NCBI GenBank assembly: GCA_032191485.1
Contig: JAVDOI010000004.1
Coordinates: 24,107,770-24,171,769, forward strand
Direction: 5' to 3'
Length of the DNA stretch: 64,000 nt
DNA from: Leptoclinus maculatus
Taxonomy: Eukaryota; Chordata; Actinopteri; Perciformes; Stichaeidae
Of the stretch, positions 1 to 12,000 are shown piece after piece (position 1 is the first letter of the stretch; each line of letters opens with the position of its first letter). The notes under the pieces were generated by a model. The model was not told the origin of the DNA, ran no database searches, and saw only the letters and a list, made by a program, of their open reading frames with translations. The translations under genes were made by a program, and so were the position numbers.

Positions 1-408
1 CCTTCCCTCTCTCAGTGCTCCCCTGAACCCTGCGACTCTCTTCCTTCGTTCCTCTTTCCTTTTTCTTTTTTCCAAAAGGGGCCCACTTCCTGTAACAGAG
101 GCTGAAAAAAAAAAAAGTGACTGGACGGGATTGGCGCTCATACTGCAACATCTGGGATCGCTTTGGACAGAGGGGGGGGGAGGAGACTGGAGAGAGTATA
201 GGGTGCTCTGATGGGGTAGAAATAGAAAGTAGAGATGAAGAAGAGAGGAAGAGGAGGGATAGAGGTGGATAGAGGGATTTGAATTTCTTTTTTGCAAGAG
301 TAGGAGAGGAAGGGGTTGAGGAACATAGACAGCAGGACAGAGTGTGCAGGAGAAATGGGGAGAAACTGCAGACCACTCCAAAGTTGATTCCCCATGGGTC
401 CCATCAAC

Positions 409-418
409 CCATATATGG
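409..418 (+). promoter_or_regulatory. CArG-box (SRF-type) match upstream of mir-199
   Basis: CCATATATGG matches the CC(A/T)6GG consensus exactly and lies 409 bp before the mature miR-199-5p. This is a motif match only. Confidence 0.35.
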
Positions 419-799
419 CTGCTAAGTTCCTCCCTAACTCTCTCTCTCTCTCTCTCTCATTCTCTCACTCCCCGCATTTCCTCACGCCTTCCCCAAGTGA
501 ACGAGCAGATCCCGAGCTGAATGAGTGAATGTGCCACGTCAAGACTGGATACTACGCCGGGACGCAGCCTGGGCGGACGCCCGACCCGAGACACGCTCAC
601 ATCTCCGGAGGAGGGACACCCGTAAGGAGTGGATGTCTGATGTGTGTGAGACCCCCTCGCCTTGGCGACTCCTGCACCGACACAGGATAAGAAACAAGAA
701 AATATAACAGAGGAACTCTTTTTTTTTTCCCCGATTCCCCCTCCGCCACTTGCAGGACTGTTGGCGGGAAAAGGGGGGAGGCCGAAGAGAAAGTGAGAA

Positions 800-900
800 A
801 GGGTCCTGCTCCGTCATCCCAGTGTTCAGACTACCTGTTCAGGATCTTACTGGTGTACAGTAGTCTGCACATTGGTTAGACTGTGCAAGGAAGTGCTTCA
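800..900 (+). ncRNA. mir199: mir-199 precursor hairpin (miR-199a type)
   Basis: The 5p arm (818-840) matches miR-199a-5p, starting CCCAGTGTTCAGACTACC. The 3p arm (857-878) matches miR-199a-3p, starting ACAGTAGTCTGCACATTG. The two arms pair across a 16-nt loop region (841-856). The flank before the 5p arm (TCCTGCTCCGTC) resembles the human mir-199a-2 precursor rather than an arbitrary paralogue. The hairpin lies on the plus strand inside a dnm3 intron, antisense to the gene, as in other vertebrates. In vertebrates this miRNA acts in mesenchyme, skeleton and muscle and is usually co-transcribed with miR-214, which lies 2.5 kb downstream here. Confidence 0.97.
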
Positions 901-1261
901 GCGGCGAGACTCGACGGACAAACCTGCATGTACTCTACGCCGCGACAAATCGAGGCTCTAATACTCTGATGCATTCACTGTCACCAGCTATCCACTGTTC
1001 AAACTGCTGCCATTAACTCTATATTAGGTCAAGCGTAATGATTTGTCACATTTGTTAGCGGCGGGTGATAACTACGAGAAGTTAACATGCATCGCATTTA
1101 AGAAAAGTCTTTAACACGCATTCATTGTAGAGAAGCTCGAAACTAACCGATTCTTTTTTCAGGGTGCCTCTCACTGGGTATTTTAAGTTTCTGCATGTGC
1201 ATCTGTGTGACAGTACGATAACCCCTGTGCTCACAGACATCATGGCACTGCTTTGTATATG

Positions 1262-1382
<121 letters not shown>

Positions 1383-1478
1383 CATATTGGTGTCAGGGCG
1401 GTCATGAAGTATCATACATCAGAGCTGCTGTGTCTCCTCGTCCTGTAGACTAATGGATTTGAGATATGGAACGGGCCT

Positions 1479-1481
<3 letters not shown>

Positions 1482-1533
<52 letters not shown>
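1482..1533. repeat. (CA)n microsatellite, about 26 units
   Basis: CA dinucleotide run 104 bp after the TG run, so the two tracts are complementary to each other on one strand. Confidence 0.95.
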
Positions 1534-1536
<3 letters not shown>

Positions 1537-1719
1537 CACAAAGAGGTGAGCGTGTAGATTAAGTGTATATGCATGAGCCATCTGTTTTTCTTCAGACTGC
1601 CTGGTGGAGCCCTGGCAGCCGGCGGGTGAAGGAATGCATGTCTGGTCAGTGTGCTGTGGAGATTAAACTGTGAACTACTGTGCTGTTCTCTCAGGGTACA
1701 ACTGTTTAGATACTCAGGG

Positions 1720-2163
1720 AGGAGATGTACCGCGCGGCCTTAAAGACGTTAAAAGTGTCCAGACGCAATCGGCAGGGATGGAGAGGGGAGGTTGAAAGGG
1801 GTGAGGGAGGGGGGGGGGGGGGGGGGGGAGACTGTGGAGGAGTTGAGAGGAGTGTGGGGGGGGGGGGGGGGGGGGAGCGGGGAGTCTGCAGTGTAGAAAC
1901 AGCGATGTGGGACTTCTCTGGGCAGATCTTGGAAGCTGGTGTTTGGACAAAGCTTCAGATTTTCCAGCCAGGAATGTGCACAGTCCCAGGGAGACTGCCA
2001 ACCACAGAGAGGGGGAGAGAGAGAGGGGGAGAGAGAGGGGGGGAGAGGGGGAGAGAAAGGAGGAGGAAAAGGCAACAGAGGTAAAGAAAGAGAAAATAAA
2101 AAAGGAGGGGGTGGGGGGGCAGTAGTCGAAGAAAAAATAAATGACTGTGGAAGGTAGTGTGGG

Positions 2164-2197
<34 letters not shown>

Positions 2198-2200
2198 TGC
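1720..2200. repeat. Low-complexity purine-rich tract with two poly-G runs and GA repeats
   Basis: G runs at about 1809-1828 and 1856-1875 are followed by GAGAGGGG-type repeats to about 2070 and a GA microsatellite near 2167-2193. Long proline/serine- or glycine/arginine-rich ORFs across this tract arise from composition. Confidence 0.85.
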
Positions 2201-3359
2201 AAGAGAGAAGAAGCAGAAGTTTGGCTGCAGGTCGCACAGATGCAATGTGGAAAAGGCAGACGATACGATCTACTGTGATAATATGGGTGACTGGTTTTGC
2301 ACTCAGGCCTTCCAAACGCAGCCGATAAAACCTCCCAACGTAGTGAGGAGGCGTAGGGCTTAAACACAGACCGGTCCAGCTGAACCAAAATTAATTTTTT
2401 AAAGTTTAGACTTTTTCAAATTAGCTTCAGTGACACATGCACGTCTCATCACGAATCTACACACAGCCAAAGTTTGTTTCTCTGACGTGGTCAACAGATA
2501 TTCGCCTTTGTATTATTTGCAGCAGATGTGCTCAGTCTGTGTGTATGCGTAAGTTGATTTGATCACCAGGAGATGACAGCGAGAGGAAACCTATAACACT
2601 ATGTGTGTGTGTGTGTGTGTGTGTGTGTACAATATGCATGCCTGGGGCTAGGAACACTGCTTTCAAGAGACCCAGTGTTTATCTGAAAAGTGACCGTGTG
2701 TCTGTCTGAGTTAGTGTATATTTTTCTCCACTATTTGCATGCCAGTTTGTTTACATCAGACTCCGCATGTGTACTGTATACTGTATATACAAGTCTGTCC
2801 ACTGTGTGTGTGTGCGTGTGTGAGTGTGTGTGTGTGTCTTAGTTTGGCTTGGGGCAGCTCCAGCTGTGTCAGAGTGAGCCGCTCCAAATGCCTGAACTCC
2901 CAGAGGAGGAAGAAAAGGGGGAGTGAGGGGAAGAGGGAAGGCAGAGCGGGACAAATGTGGAGGAGGAGGGGGGGTCAGAGGAATGAATGGGGGAAACGGA
3001 GCCGGTCCAGGTGGCAGGAGGGAAAAGCAAAGAAAACTGTTGGACAGAGAAACCGGGTTTAAGATGCTCTTTTAGTTATTGGTGTCATATGTCAAAAAGC
3101 GTCTAGTTTGACCCACAGCACGACGGTTACCAAGAACACTAACTTATCTGTAAAAGCGTTCCATCAACCACTCAGTTATGTCTGGGAAACAACACGCAAC
3201 TCTATTTCCTCCACAACAACACAGTTGTTTTCATCCAGATGTGAGTGTTTACAGGTTTTTATATCTATGAACGAGCGCTGCGATGTGTTCCCCCTTCTTC
3301 TGACCTCACTTCCTGCACTCTGCCCTTCCTTCGTCCCGGGACATGGACTGTGACAGGAC

Positions 3360-3455
3360 GAGACTGTTGTGGTGTGTCTGCCTGTCTACACTTGCTGTGC
3401 AGACCTTCTGCTCCTGTACAGCAGGCACAGACAGGCAGACAGATGGCAGCCCCAC
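3360..3455 (+). ncRNA. mir214: mir-214 precursor hairpin
   Basis: The 5p arm (3379-3400) begins TGCCTGTCTACACTTGCTGT and the 3p arm (3418-3438) begins ACAGCAGGCACAGACAGG; both match vertebrate miR-214. The 3p arm has A where the human mature form ends in U. The loop is 17 nt (3401-3417). Outside the duplex the flanks continue to pair imperfectly. It lies on the plus strand, antisense to dnm3, downstream of mir-199 as in the mammalian DNM3OS cluster. This linkage is the best evidence that the surrounding dynamin is dnm3 rather than dnm1 or dnm2. Confidence 0.97.
3360..3455 (-). ncRNA. Possible mirror miRNA (mir-3120-like) on the dnm3 strand
   Basis: The reverse complement of the mir-214 hairpin also folds. 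It contains CACAGCAAGTGTAGACAGGC, matching the human miR-3120-3p arm, which is processed from the DNM3 intron opposite miR-214. Here it would be intronic to dnm3 in sense orientation. Hairpin potential is seen; processing in fish is not known to me. Confidence 0.35.
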
Positions 3456-3615
3456 AGACACCAGAAACAGAGCTGAGCTGGCTCCACCATTTACTTCAAT
3501 GAAGCTCCACTGAAGCTGTGGCAACAATATCACCAGATGAGAGGGATTTCCCCTTCTACTCGATTATCTCTCAACCTCCCAATTTAACGTGCTGTTTCAA
3601 ACTGAGATCTGTGTG

Positions 3616-3635
3616 AATAAACGTGTTTTAATAAA
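3616..3635 (+). terminator. Tandem AATAAA polyadenylation signals for the antisense miRNA transcript
   Basis: AATAAA occurs at 3616-3621 and 3630-3635 on the plus strand, about 180 nt after mir-214 and 58 nt before the dnm3 PH exon. They would end the host RNA before it overlaps a dnm3 exon. Confidence 0.4.
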
Positions 3636-3692
3636 CAGAGTGCTGCTGTGTTTTGACTTTAAATGTCTTGAGTGAGAGCATGAACGCCTCAC

Positions 3693-6202
3693 CTCATCAT
3701 CCCTGAACCAGGACAGGCTCTCTGCACTGAGGATGAACCAGTATTCCTTGGCTCCACCTTTCATGATGCCGATGTTGCTGATGGTCAGCCAGCCCTTGCG
3801 TATGACCTGCAAGACAAAACGAGGGTAAGGAGCTCCGATGGCAGGACTGACGTCATCAAAAGCATTTGAAGTTTGAAGGAAAATTAGATTAGCAAGGTAG
3901 ACAAAATAAAGGCCACACAATAAGAGTGGACTCTTGCTGATGAAAGAAAGAGTGAACACTTGACACTGTAGGAAAAGATTTGTGAGATATATGACGAGAT
4001 ACACACAACGTAAGCACAGAAACAAAAAAGTAACTAAACACATTTGGAGGTAAAGACACGACGTGAGATGACATAAAGATACCAAGAAAATGACACGGAC
4101 GTCCTGCACACGGGGAAAATATGAACATGTGCAGAAGGTAGAGACGGAGAGAGAGAATACTGTCACTGAAAAGAGTTTGAAGTGAATGAGGTGCAGATGA
4201 TGAAATAAAAGATTGACAAAGCTACAAGAAGCCATTTGCCAGTGTGCGTGTTTGCATGCAGACACACAACACTTAAGCTTGAATACTGCACAGGAAGTAT
4301 TTCCAGTAGACGCAGCAGTGAGTGAGTAGGCTTAAAGAGAGCGGTCTCCTACTATTAGTCTTGAAGGAGGGGCCACACCCTGGAGAGAAACAGGAGATGA
4401 GGGAGCAAAAGTGAGATTTAAGAGTTAAAGTCTTTGTTTTATCAGGGGAATAGTACGTCTTTTGGGGGGGATGACACTGATACTGATGTTTTAATAGTCA
4501 ACTACTATGACAGTGACATGACAGATTGTGTAAATAACTGACAACACTGTTTATTTCTTTAGCTGTGGTTAAAATGTGCTGCTGTTCAACAAATCTCATC
4601 ATCACACATGAAGGTTCCTGACTAAACCCAATCACACTCACTGGGCTCGTGTTTTTAATTAGCCCTGCTTATAAATGTGTCACATAAATATCATGTTACG
4701 TATTAATCATAACAGATCGAGACGCCTTCCATCTCTGCTCGACTGCATTCCTGTGAGAAGCCAAGATCAACTCGGGTTGCAGGATTGGACCCCGAATCCC
4801 CTCCAGGAAAATCACACAATACCTCATTTATCTGCAGCTATTACTTCTTATTAATGCTGATTAATGAGTAACACGTGGGGGGACGGGGACATTACTGAAA
4901 ATTAATAAAAAGTAAGATGGATGGAGAAAGAAATGAGTTCATAACGATCAGTGGTGGAAAAGGTATTCAGATCATTTAACTCAGTACAAGTACTAACACC
5001 ACACTGTGAAAATACTCCACTACAAGTAAAAGTCCTGCATTCAAAACCTTAACTAAGTACAAGTATTATCAGCAACATGTACTTCAAGAATGAAAAGTTT
5101 TAGTCCTCATTGTGCAGTAAAATGTTCCCGGTCAGTGTTTTACTATAATATATGATGTTTCTGGATTCATTTTCCTGCTGAATTAATGTGTATGTTATCC
5201 GCCATTTTTGTAGCTTCCTATTGGTTGCGCGCTTTACGATCTGGCACCTGGTCGCTATGTTTTTATAGAGGTTGATGCCCAAAAATGTCCCGAGCTCAGC
5301 AAAACGAAAACAAAAGCGAAAATACAGGTAGAGGTCAGGGTCTCTGTAGATACAGACACCACCACACACTTCTAGTGGGTCAAAGGTGAAGATTCAGAGG
5401 GATTCTTTTTGTACGAGTCTTTTTACCCGACTCATTGTTTCTTTAAATCTTATGGTGAGACTACTGTAGATGAGTAATTCTGATGCATCCTCGAGGGATC
5501 TTGAGTGTTTTTGTTTTTATATCTTAATCTGATGGCAATTAACGAAATAATTGTTGGGATATTCCACTCTAAACAAAGTGACGGAGCAATGATTAAAAAA
5601 TACTGTAAAGGGCATTTTCCTGCTGTTTGCTTCGGTCTGGACCTTTTATACAAACATATATAAACCTAAACTGTAAATATATACTGTATATAGATGAATG
5701 AATGCAGTGAAAGTCTTACATGGTTTCCTGCCATCACTGCAACAGTCTTCTTATTGCTTTGCTTGCACGTCTGCTGGGCGCTGAGAGAGAGAGAGAGGAG
5801 GAGCTCATGTCATTAACTCTGTCGGCTTGTTAGAATTTATAGTTAACAGTTTAAAACCGATGAGTTTACTCACTTAGTCAAGCCGATGAAATCTTCATGT
5901 TTGGTATTTATGTAGGCGAGCTGCATGTCAATGAGCAACAAGACCTGAACAAACGCAGACAGAACACACAAAACTTAGTACTCCAGTGGAGTTATCTAGT
6001 TATAAGTGGTTAGTGAATGTAATGTCCAGCTGAGTGTGAATGACCTGATCCCTGCATCTACTCTCCTGCTCTCGTATTTCAGTGGTTACAATTCTCTCCG
6101 TCTCATCTTGCAGTTTGGGAAAAGAACTGAGCTACAGAGGGACAACAGACCAGCAGTTAGATACAAGACAGTTTTGACAACCTGAAACGCACAGCTACGT
6201 CA

Positions 6203-6247
<45 letters not shown>

Positions 6248-8996
6248 ATACCTCTTTGATACACTGGTACACAGTGGTGACGAGTTCTTGGCTGACCATG
6301 TCGACAAATTGAACACACGGTTCCTGTAGCATTGATATCTGTTTCTTCACTATGGCTTCAAAGGCCATGTCAGGAGTGAACAGACCTGTCCTAAAGGGAA
6401 GGAGAGGCAGATGGAGAGAAGGAAGTAAAATGAGATTGGCTGCAGGGAACAGAAAATGATAAATGATGTGAAAGCATTTGCCACTGTACTACACCTGACA
6501 CCATTGATGTTTCTGATGGCATAGTTGATCTCCCGTCGCAGCTTCCTCTCATCGGACTCGAGCTGAAGACAAACACAGCACACTGTCAGTCAGAGTTGAT
6601 TGACACTTGGTTGAAGTTAAAGGCGGGGTTGGAAATCTTGAGAAAGAATATGATGGTTTTAAAAATCATCCAACCGAAAAACCCAGCCCAGTGTTGCTAA
6701 CTGTCTTCCAAGGGAAGTAGCAAGCAGCACTAGCTCCAAAAGTTGCTAAATATTGCAAGAAAGTCGCCAAGTCAGCAACAATGACAGCTCGTCCCGTCAG
6801 GCCTCCCCCAAAATTATCGTTATGAATGTAAACAATTAACATGGCTGTTGTTAGTACTCACAGCTGTAAAGAAAGCAGCTGAAGACGAGCAATGAGGCGG
6901 GTAGACAGGTACGAAGCCCGTCCAATCATTTCATTCAAGCCAAATGAAATGATGGGACGGGCTTATTACAGTCCTGCGACAGCCACAGATATTGGATTAT
7001 TTTCTTTTTTTGTTGTTAGAGCAATGGATTCATTGATTGCTGTCAATGAGAATTTCAACAAACATATCGAAAATGTTTTTTAAGAAGATTACCACCCTGC
7101 CCTTAATAGACTAACAGTTAAGTATCACAGTTATTAATGCACATACAGTATGGAATATATATATATATGCACAAAGACTAACAAAAATCATTCTCAGAAT
7201 CTCCCACACACCTTGACCAGTTCATAGGGGAAGCGTTCATGGAAGATTCGGTTGATCCTAGCCCCTCCCGACAGGTTCACGGTGTCTACTTTGTTGCCCG
7301 AGCCCTCGATTAGCTTCTCAAAGTCGACGGCCAAGCGCTGAACCGACCTGGGAGACAGAAGCACACGGACGAGGAGAAACACTGACGTGTAAAATAATCT
7401 AAAAGACAAACAAGTGGGCACACACAGGCGCATAACAGAGTTATTGGCTGACTGACTGGAGCAGCGTCTTGGTCCTGCGTGCAGGGTCATCAGGACAGTA
7501 CTGTCTGAACTCCTCAGCCTCTTTGTTCAAGTCCATGAGCTGGCTCTGCAGGCGACTACGGAAGGCTGGCAGAGTGTCCCGGATGTGGTTTGTCAGTTGC
7601 TGCAAACAAACAATAGCAATTATTTCTGGGACAATAAATTGTCTAAGAAAATACGTTTTCCTGACAGACCTGTATGTGCGTGTGTGTGTTTTTTAACCTG
7701 GTTTAGTATTCTTTGTAAATACGGGGTGCCCGTACTCTCAGCCATGTGTTTGTAGGCCGGATGGGACAGGAAGAAGTTCTTCTCCGCGAGCAGCGCTGCC
7801 TTAATATCCTTATTCCCGTCAATGTCCTTCTGACTGCGGTTCACCACCCCGATGTAACCTAGGAAGGAGGAGATGAGAGGAGTGCTTGTACATGTTAACA
7901 TCTGAACCAAGAGCCAGGAGGCAAAGTATAGTGGGTGGGCGTGCCGGATAAGATGGCTTTAGCCTTCCTCTCTACTCGTCTGTTAAACAGGTCAGATAGC
8001 AGACTCTGCCTTACAACCAGGATCTTGCTGCTCACTCTCACTGTCCTGGATAGTGTGTTTTTATTCTGGAGGTTCCCATACTAACAGATTAAACGAAAAG
8101 GATCTATAAAACAGGATCATGAGTGTTGTCAACATGAAATTGAGATAATTTCCGGCGGCAGAACAGACGTCTCTGGTCCTTCTAACACAGCAACTCAGCG
8201 TTACAAATACAACTCAGCTTGCTATCAATAAAGATCTTATCAGGGTACTTATGGTTGTCTACAGAGTGGCCTAAAAATCTATTCACATGTTCTCTGTGTT
8301 TGTTACATGTATTTGAAAGAATGCACTGTCACACCACTGTACAACTATCAAAGATGACAGGACCACGGCTGATTTTATTTGTGTGGGAAGAGCAAACTTT
8401 AAATGGGATCTGTTGTTGTCCGAATGTTGGGTTAAAATGTTGGGTTGTGAAAAGCAGATGAGGAATCCACAAACAGCAGCCTGGCGTGTGTTTTACTTCC
8501 TTGGAGATGTTTAGCTGTAGCTTCTTCTGCCCAGCCCTGAACGCAAACTATGATAGGTCAAGCAAGAGCATGTGATCATTGTCAGGAGGACAACGTGCAA
8601 CAAGAGGACGGAGCACTCAGAGCTCTGATGAGAGACAGATTCAACTTGCATTTTCCGACGTGTCCTTGGGAACTCATTCGTTCCATTCGGACTGTGGCAT
8701 ACGAGCAGGAAATGAATACGTTTGTTCAACAGCAGAGCATGTGGTTCGAAGCGAGCCAAATCCCCTGTTTAGTACAGTAATAGATGCAATAGCATCAGGC
8801 TCCGTATCTAATGCTTTAGCTCTACGCTGCTACCAGGGCAGTTATTTCAGAGGGCTTCCATAGCTAATGCATTAGCACTGGAGGAGAAGCATGAAGGAGC
8901 AGCATGAAGGAGCCAGCACCTGGTGGGTGGCTCTCTCTCTCTCTCTCTCTCTAGCAAATGATATCATCTCTGTCTCTATAAATCCTACACTCTGCG

Positions 8997-9050
<54 letters not shown>

Positions 9051-12000
9051 TCTATGCATACTGTACATACTCATTTAGTCCATGTGTATGTCTATATAGA
9101 TACTGTTTTGCACTATTTGTATTGTTTACTGGCTTTTCACTACCTGTGTACAAAACAGTCCCGTCTATTCTTTACCTTTATTTGTTCAGCTCTGTTGAGA
9201 GTCAAATTCCTTGTGTGTGCACGCACACTTGGCCAAGAAAGATGATTCTGACTCTGTCTATCTCTTGTATACATACACAGAAGAACAAATGTCCGCCCGT
9301 CCGCCCCCGCCCGCCTAGCGGAGCCGGACCACCGATCCTCTAATTGACGGCCCTCCTCTCCACTTAGCCACAGGCGCACTTAATGGTACTACTGTGATGT
9401 CATACAAAGTGCACTGGCATCTTTCAACAGAGAGGTAGTGAATAAAGAAGACAGAAATAAAGAGTCAGACAGAGAGAAAGAGAAATGAAACTAGAGGAAC
9501 TGAGAGCTTGATTGAGACCGAGCTGCTGAATCGTAGTGTCAGTCCTCTCCACAAAGCCTCCACTGGACGCAGTGTGTGACTGCATTACAGCAAGGTGACT
9601 CAACACACACATACACACACAAACAAACATGCTCACAAACACAGGCAGCACACCTCTGCGTAGGGGAAGCAACCTGTTCTCGAGAATGTTCCGGGCATCT
9701 GTTCCCTCGTCCATCAGGTCCAGCTTAGTGATCACACCGATTGTGCGCTGGCCTGAAAAGAAGATGAAGATATATGACAACCCCTTCAGCAATCTCATTG
9801 TAATGAAGTGATAATTAACCCCCATGAAGACATCAGTGTGTAGAGCCTTATTCTCAGATCATAATGACACCCCACAGACTTTACAAGCCCACCACACACA
9901 CACACACACACACACACGGCTTACCCTGTGGGTCAACATCTTTGGCCAGTTTGAGTGCATCAGAGTTGGCCAGGTCGGTGTTGGCTGGCGTTACAGCCAG
10001 GATGAGACAGTTCTCCTTACAGATGAACTGCATGATCATGTCTCTTATCTGGTACTCTATGTCTGCCGGCTGGTCGCCTATCGGCACCTTGGTGATGCCA
10101 GGCAGGTCCACGAGAGTCAGGTTCAGCACTGCACGCATGCAGAAGAGTACAAATACAAACATAAACATAATTAATATGTTAATCTCATCAACTGCAAGAG
10201 TACTCCTGTCATAAACCGCCTGTCTTCTCCATGTGAGGAGGGATTCTTCTATATTGGCCGTACTCACAGACAACTCAGGGATCACCACGCTCAGCATAAA
10301 TATAAGTTATTTATGCTGATAAATATAAATATTAGTGAGTGTCACAATGCTAATGATTCCTTACTGCGCATAGAGAGCATTGAACACATTAAACCGTTGG
10401 TTAAATAGGGGAAACAGGATACAGAGACCTAACTTCAAGCTTTTTAAATCAATCGACTGGATGCGTTAAAGTATCCCGGTCTTAATGAGCATATAGACTT
10501 CATGTTTTCTGTAATCATTTTCTGGGTCATGTGATTTCCTCCCATTGGTTGTTTATACCATATAGGTGTGTTTGTTAAATGCCCTGACGAAGAGCTACAG
10601 CTGTTGAAACATGGAAAAGCCTTTTAATATTTCCTTCCATGTTGGTCTTAGATTTTGTGCCTGCATTGCCTTCCTGTTATGTCATACATAAACTTGAATG
10701 GATATGTCGCATTGAACAACACACCAGCAGACATTGTGTTACCGTGTGGTGAGTAAATCCTCAGGCTGATGGGGACGGGAGAGATGCCTTTGTTGGATCC
10801 TGTGAGTCTGTGCGTCTCTGCCTCGATCTCTATGCGGATCTCGTCAAAGTCTGTGAACTTCTTCCCTTTACAGTGGGAAAACTCACCGTACTCTGGAAAG
10901 ACACACAACAAACCGGGGAACACTCACCAGTTAAAAAAAGTGTTTGGGAGTCAGGTCATAATGGCACAGTATAATACAGCACGATACATAAATGCTATTT
11001 AATTAACTCCACTTTATTTGGTTGTAATTGTACTCTTCTTGCAAGTTTCTAAAAGCCATTTGAGATTGTTTGTACATAATAAGAACGATATACATCCGGA
11101 CACTTCTTCTCTCCAAAAAAAACTCATAATTAAACAGTTCTGACTTTAAGATGGTAAGTCCATCACTGTCCCACAGGTCAGGCTCAGCCATTGTAAAATA
11201 TCATACTGCCATCTGGTGGCAGCTTCAGAATGACACTGCACAGCCTGCATGAGCGACTAAACGATGTGAGTCTTATCTACCTGTGTCGGCGCTGAGCAGC
11301 TGGAGGATTAAAGGTCTGCGAGTGACAATTCCTGAACCCCGGGGAAGGAAGTCTCTGTTGGGAAGCAAAGACTGAATTGGGGACGGCTGTGCGCGCACAC
11401 ACACACACACACACACACTGCATTTGTTGTCGGTCTAAATCATGAGCTTGACACACACCATTATGTAAATTTCTTTACATATTGTACATGCACAGATAAG
11501 ACTAATACACTAAAATGTGTCACTGGCATTGTGAGTACCAACAGTCAGCCGTACATTAGTTGTATTTTAGTTGCCATTTAATATCCAAAACATCAGTAAC
11601 TTGCTCAGGAAGGCGAAGAACAATCTTTGCCACATGCTATATATACCAGATATATGAAGACTAAAAGCTACATGTAGTAGTGACTGTAAAGAAACAGAAC
11701 GCACAGGAAGATATCCTCCTCTTTCCTATCAAAATCAGATTCAGGAAGTTTGTTTTCCTGCATCCTGTCCCAGATGAAGCAGCTGGCACCGTGCTGCACA
11801 AAATGGGTGTCATAGCATAATCATAGCGGAGACAAAGAACCGAGGCGTGCGATGAAATATTATAACACACTCAGGAAAGCGAGCATTAATAGCTTCTATA
11901 GCTTCTGGCAAGGCCACACATTTGACATGTGGACAATACTTTAGGCCTCCTTTAGGAAACAACTCACTATTACTCACCAGCATTCTTCACTGACAGGATG

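Noticed and set aside
1714..2388. Long minus-strand Pro/Ser/Leu-rich ORFs
   Set aside because: They lie on poly-G and GA low-complexity DNA, with no domain and no splice logic.
8891..9343. 150-codon plus-strand ORF
   Set aside because: Built on CT and TA microsatellites and a LINE tail.
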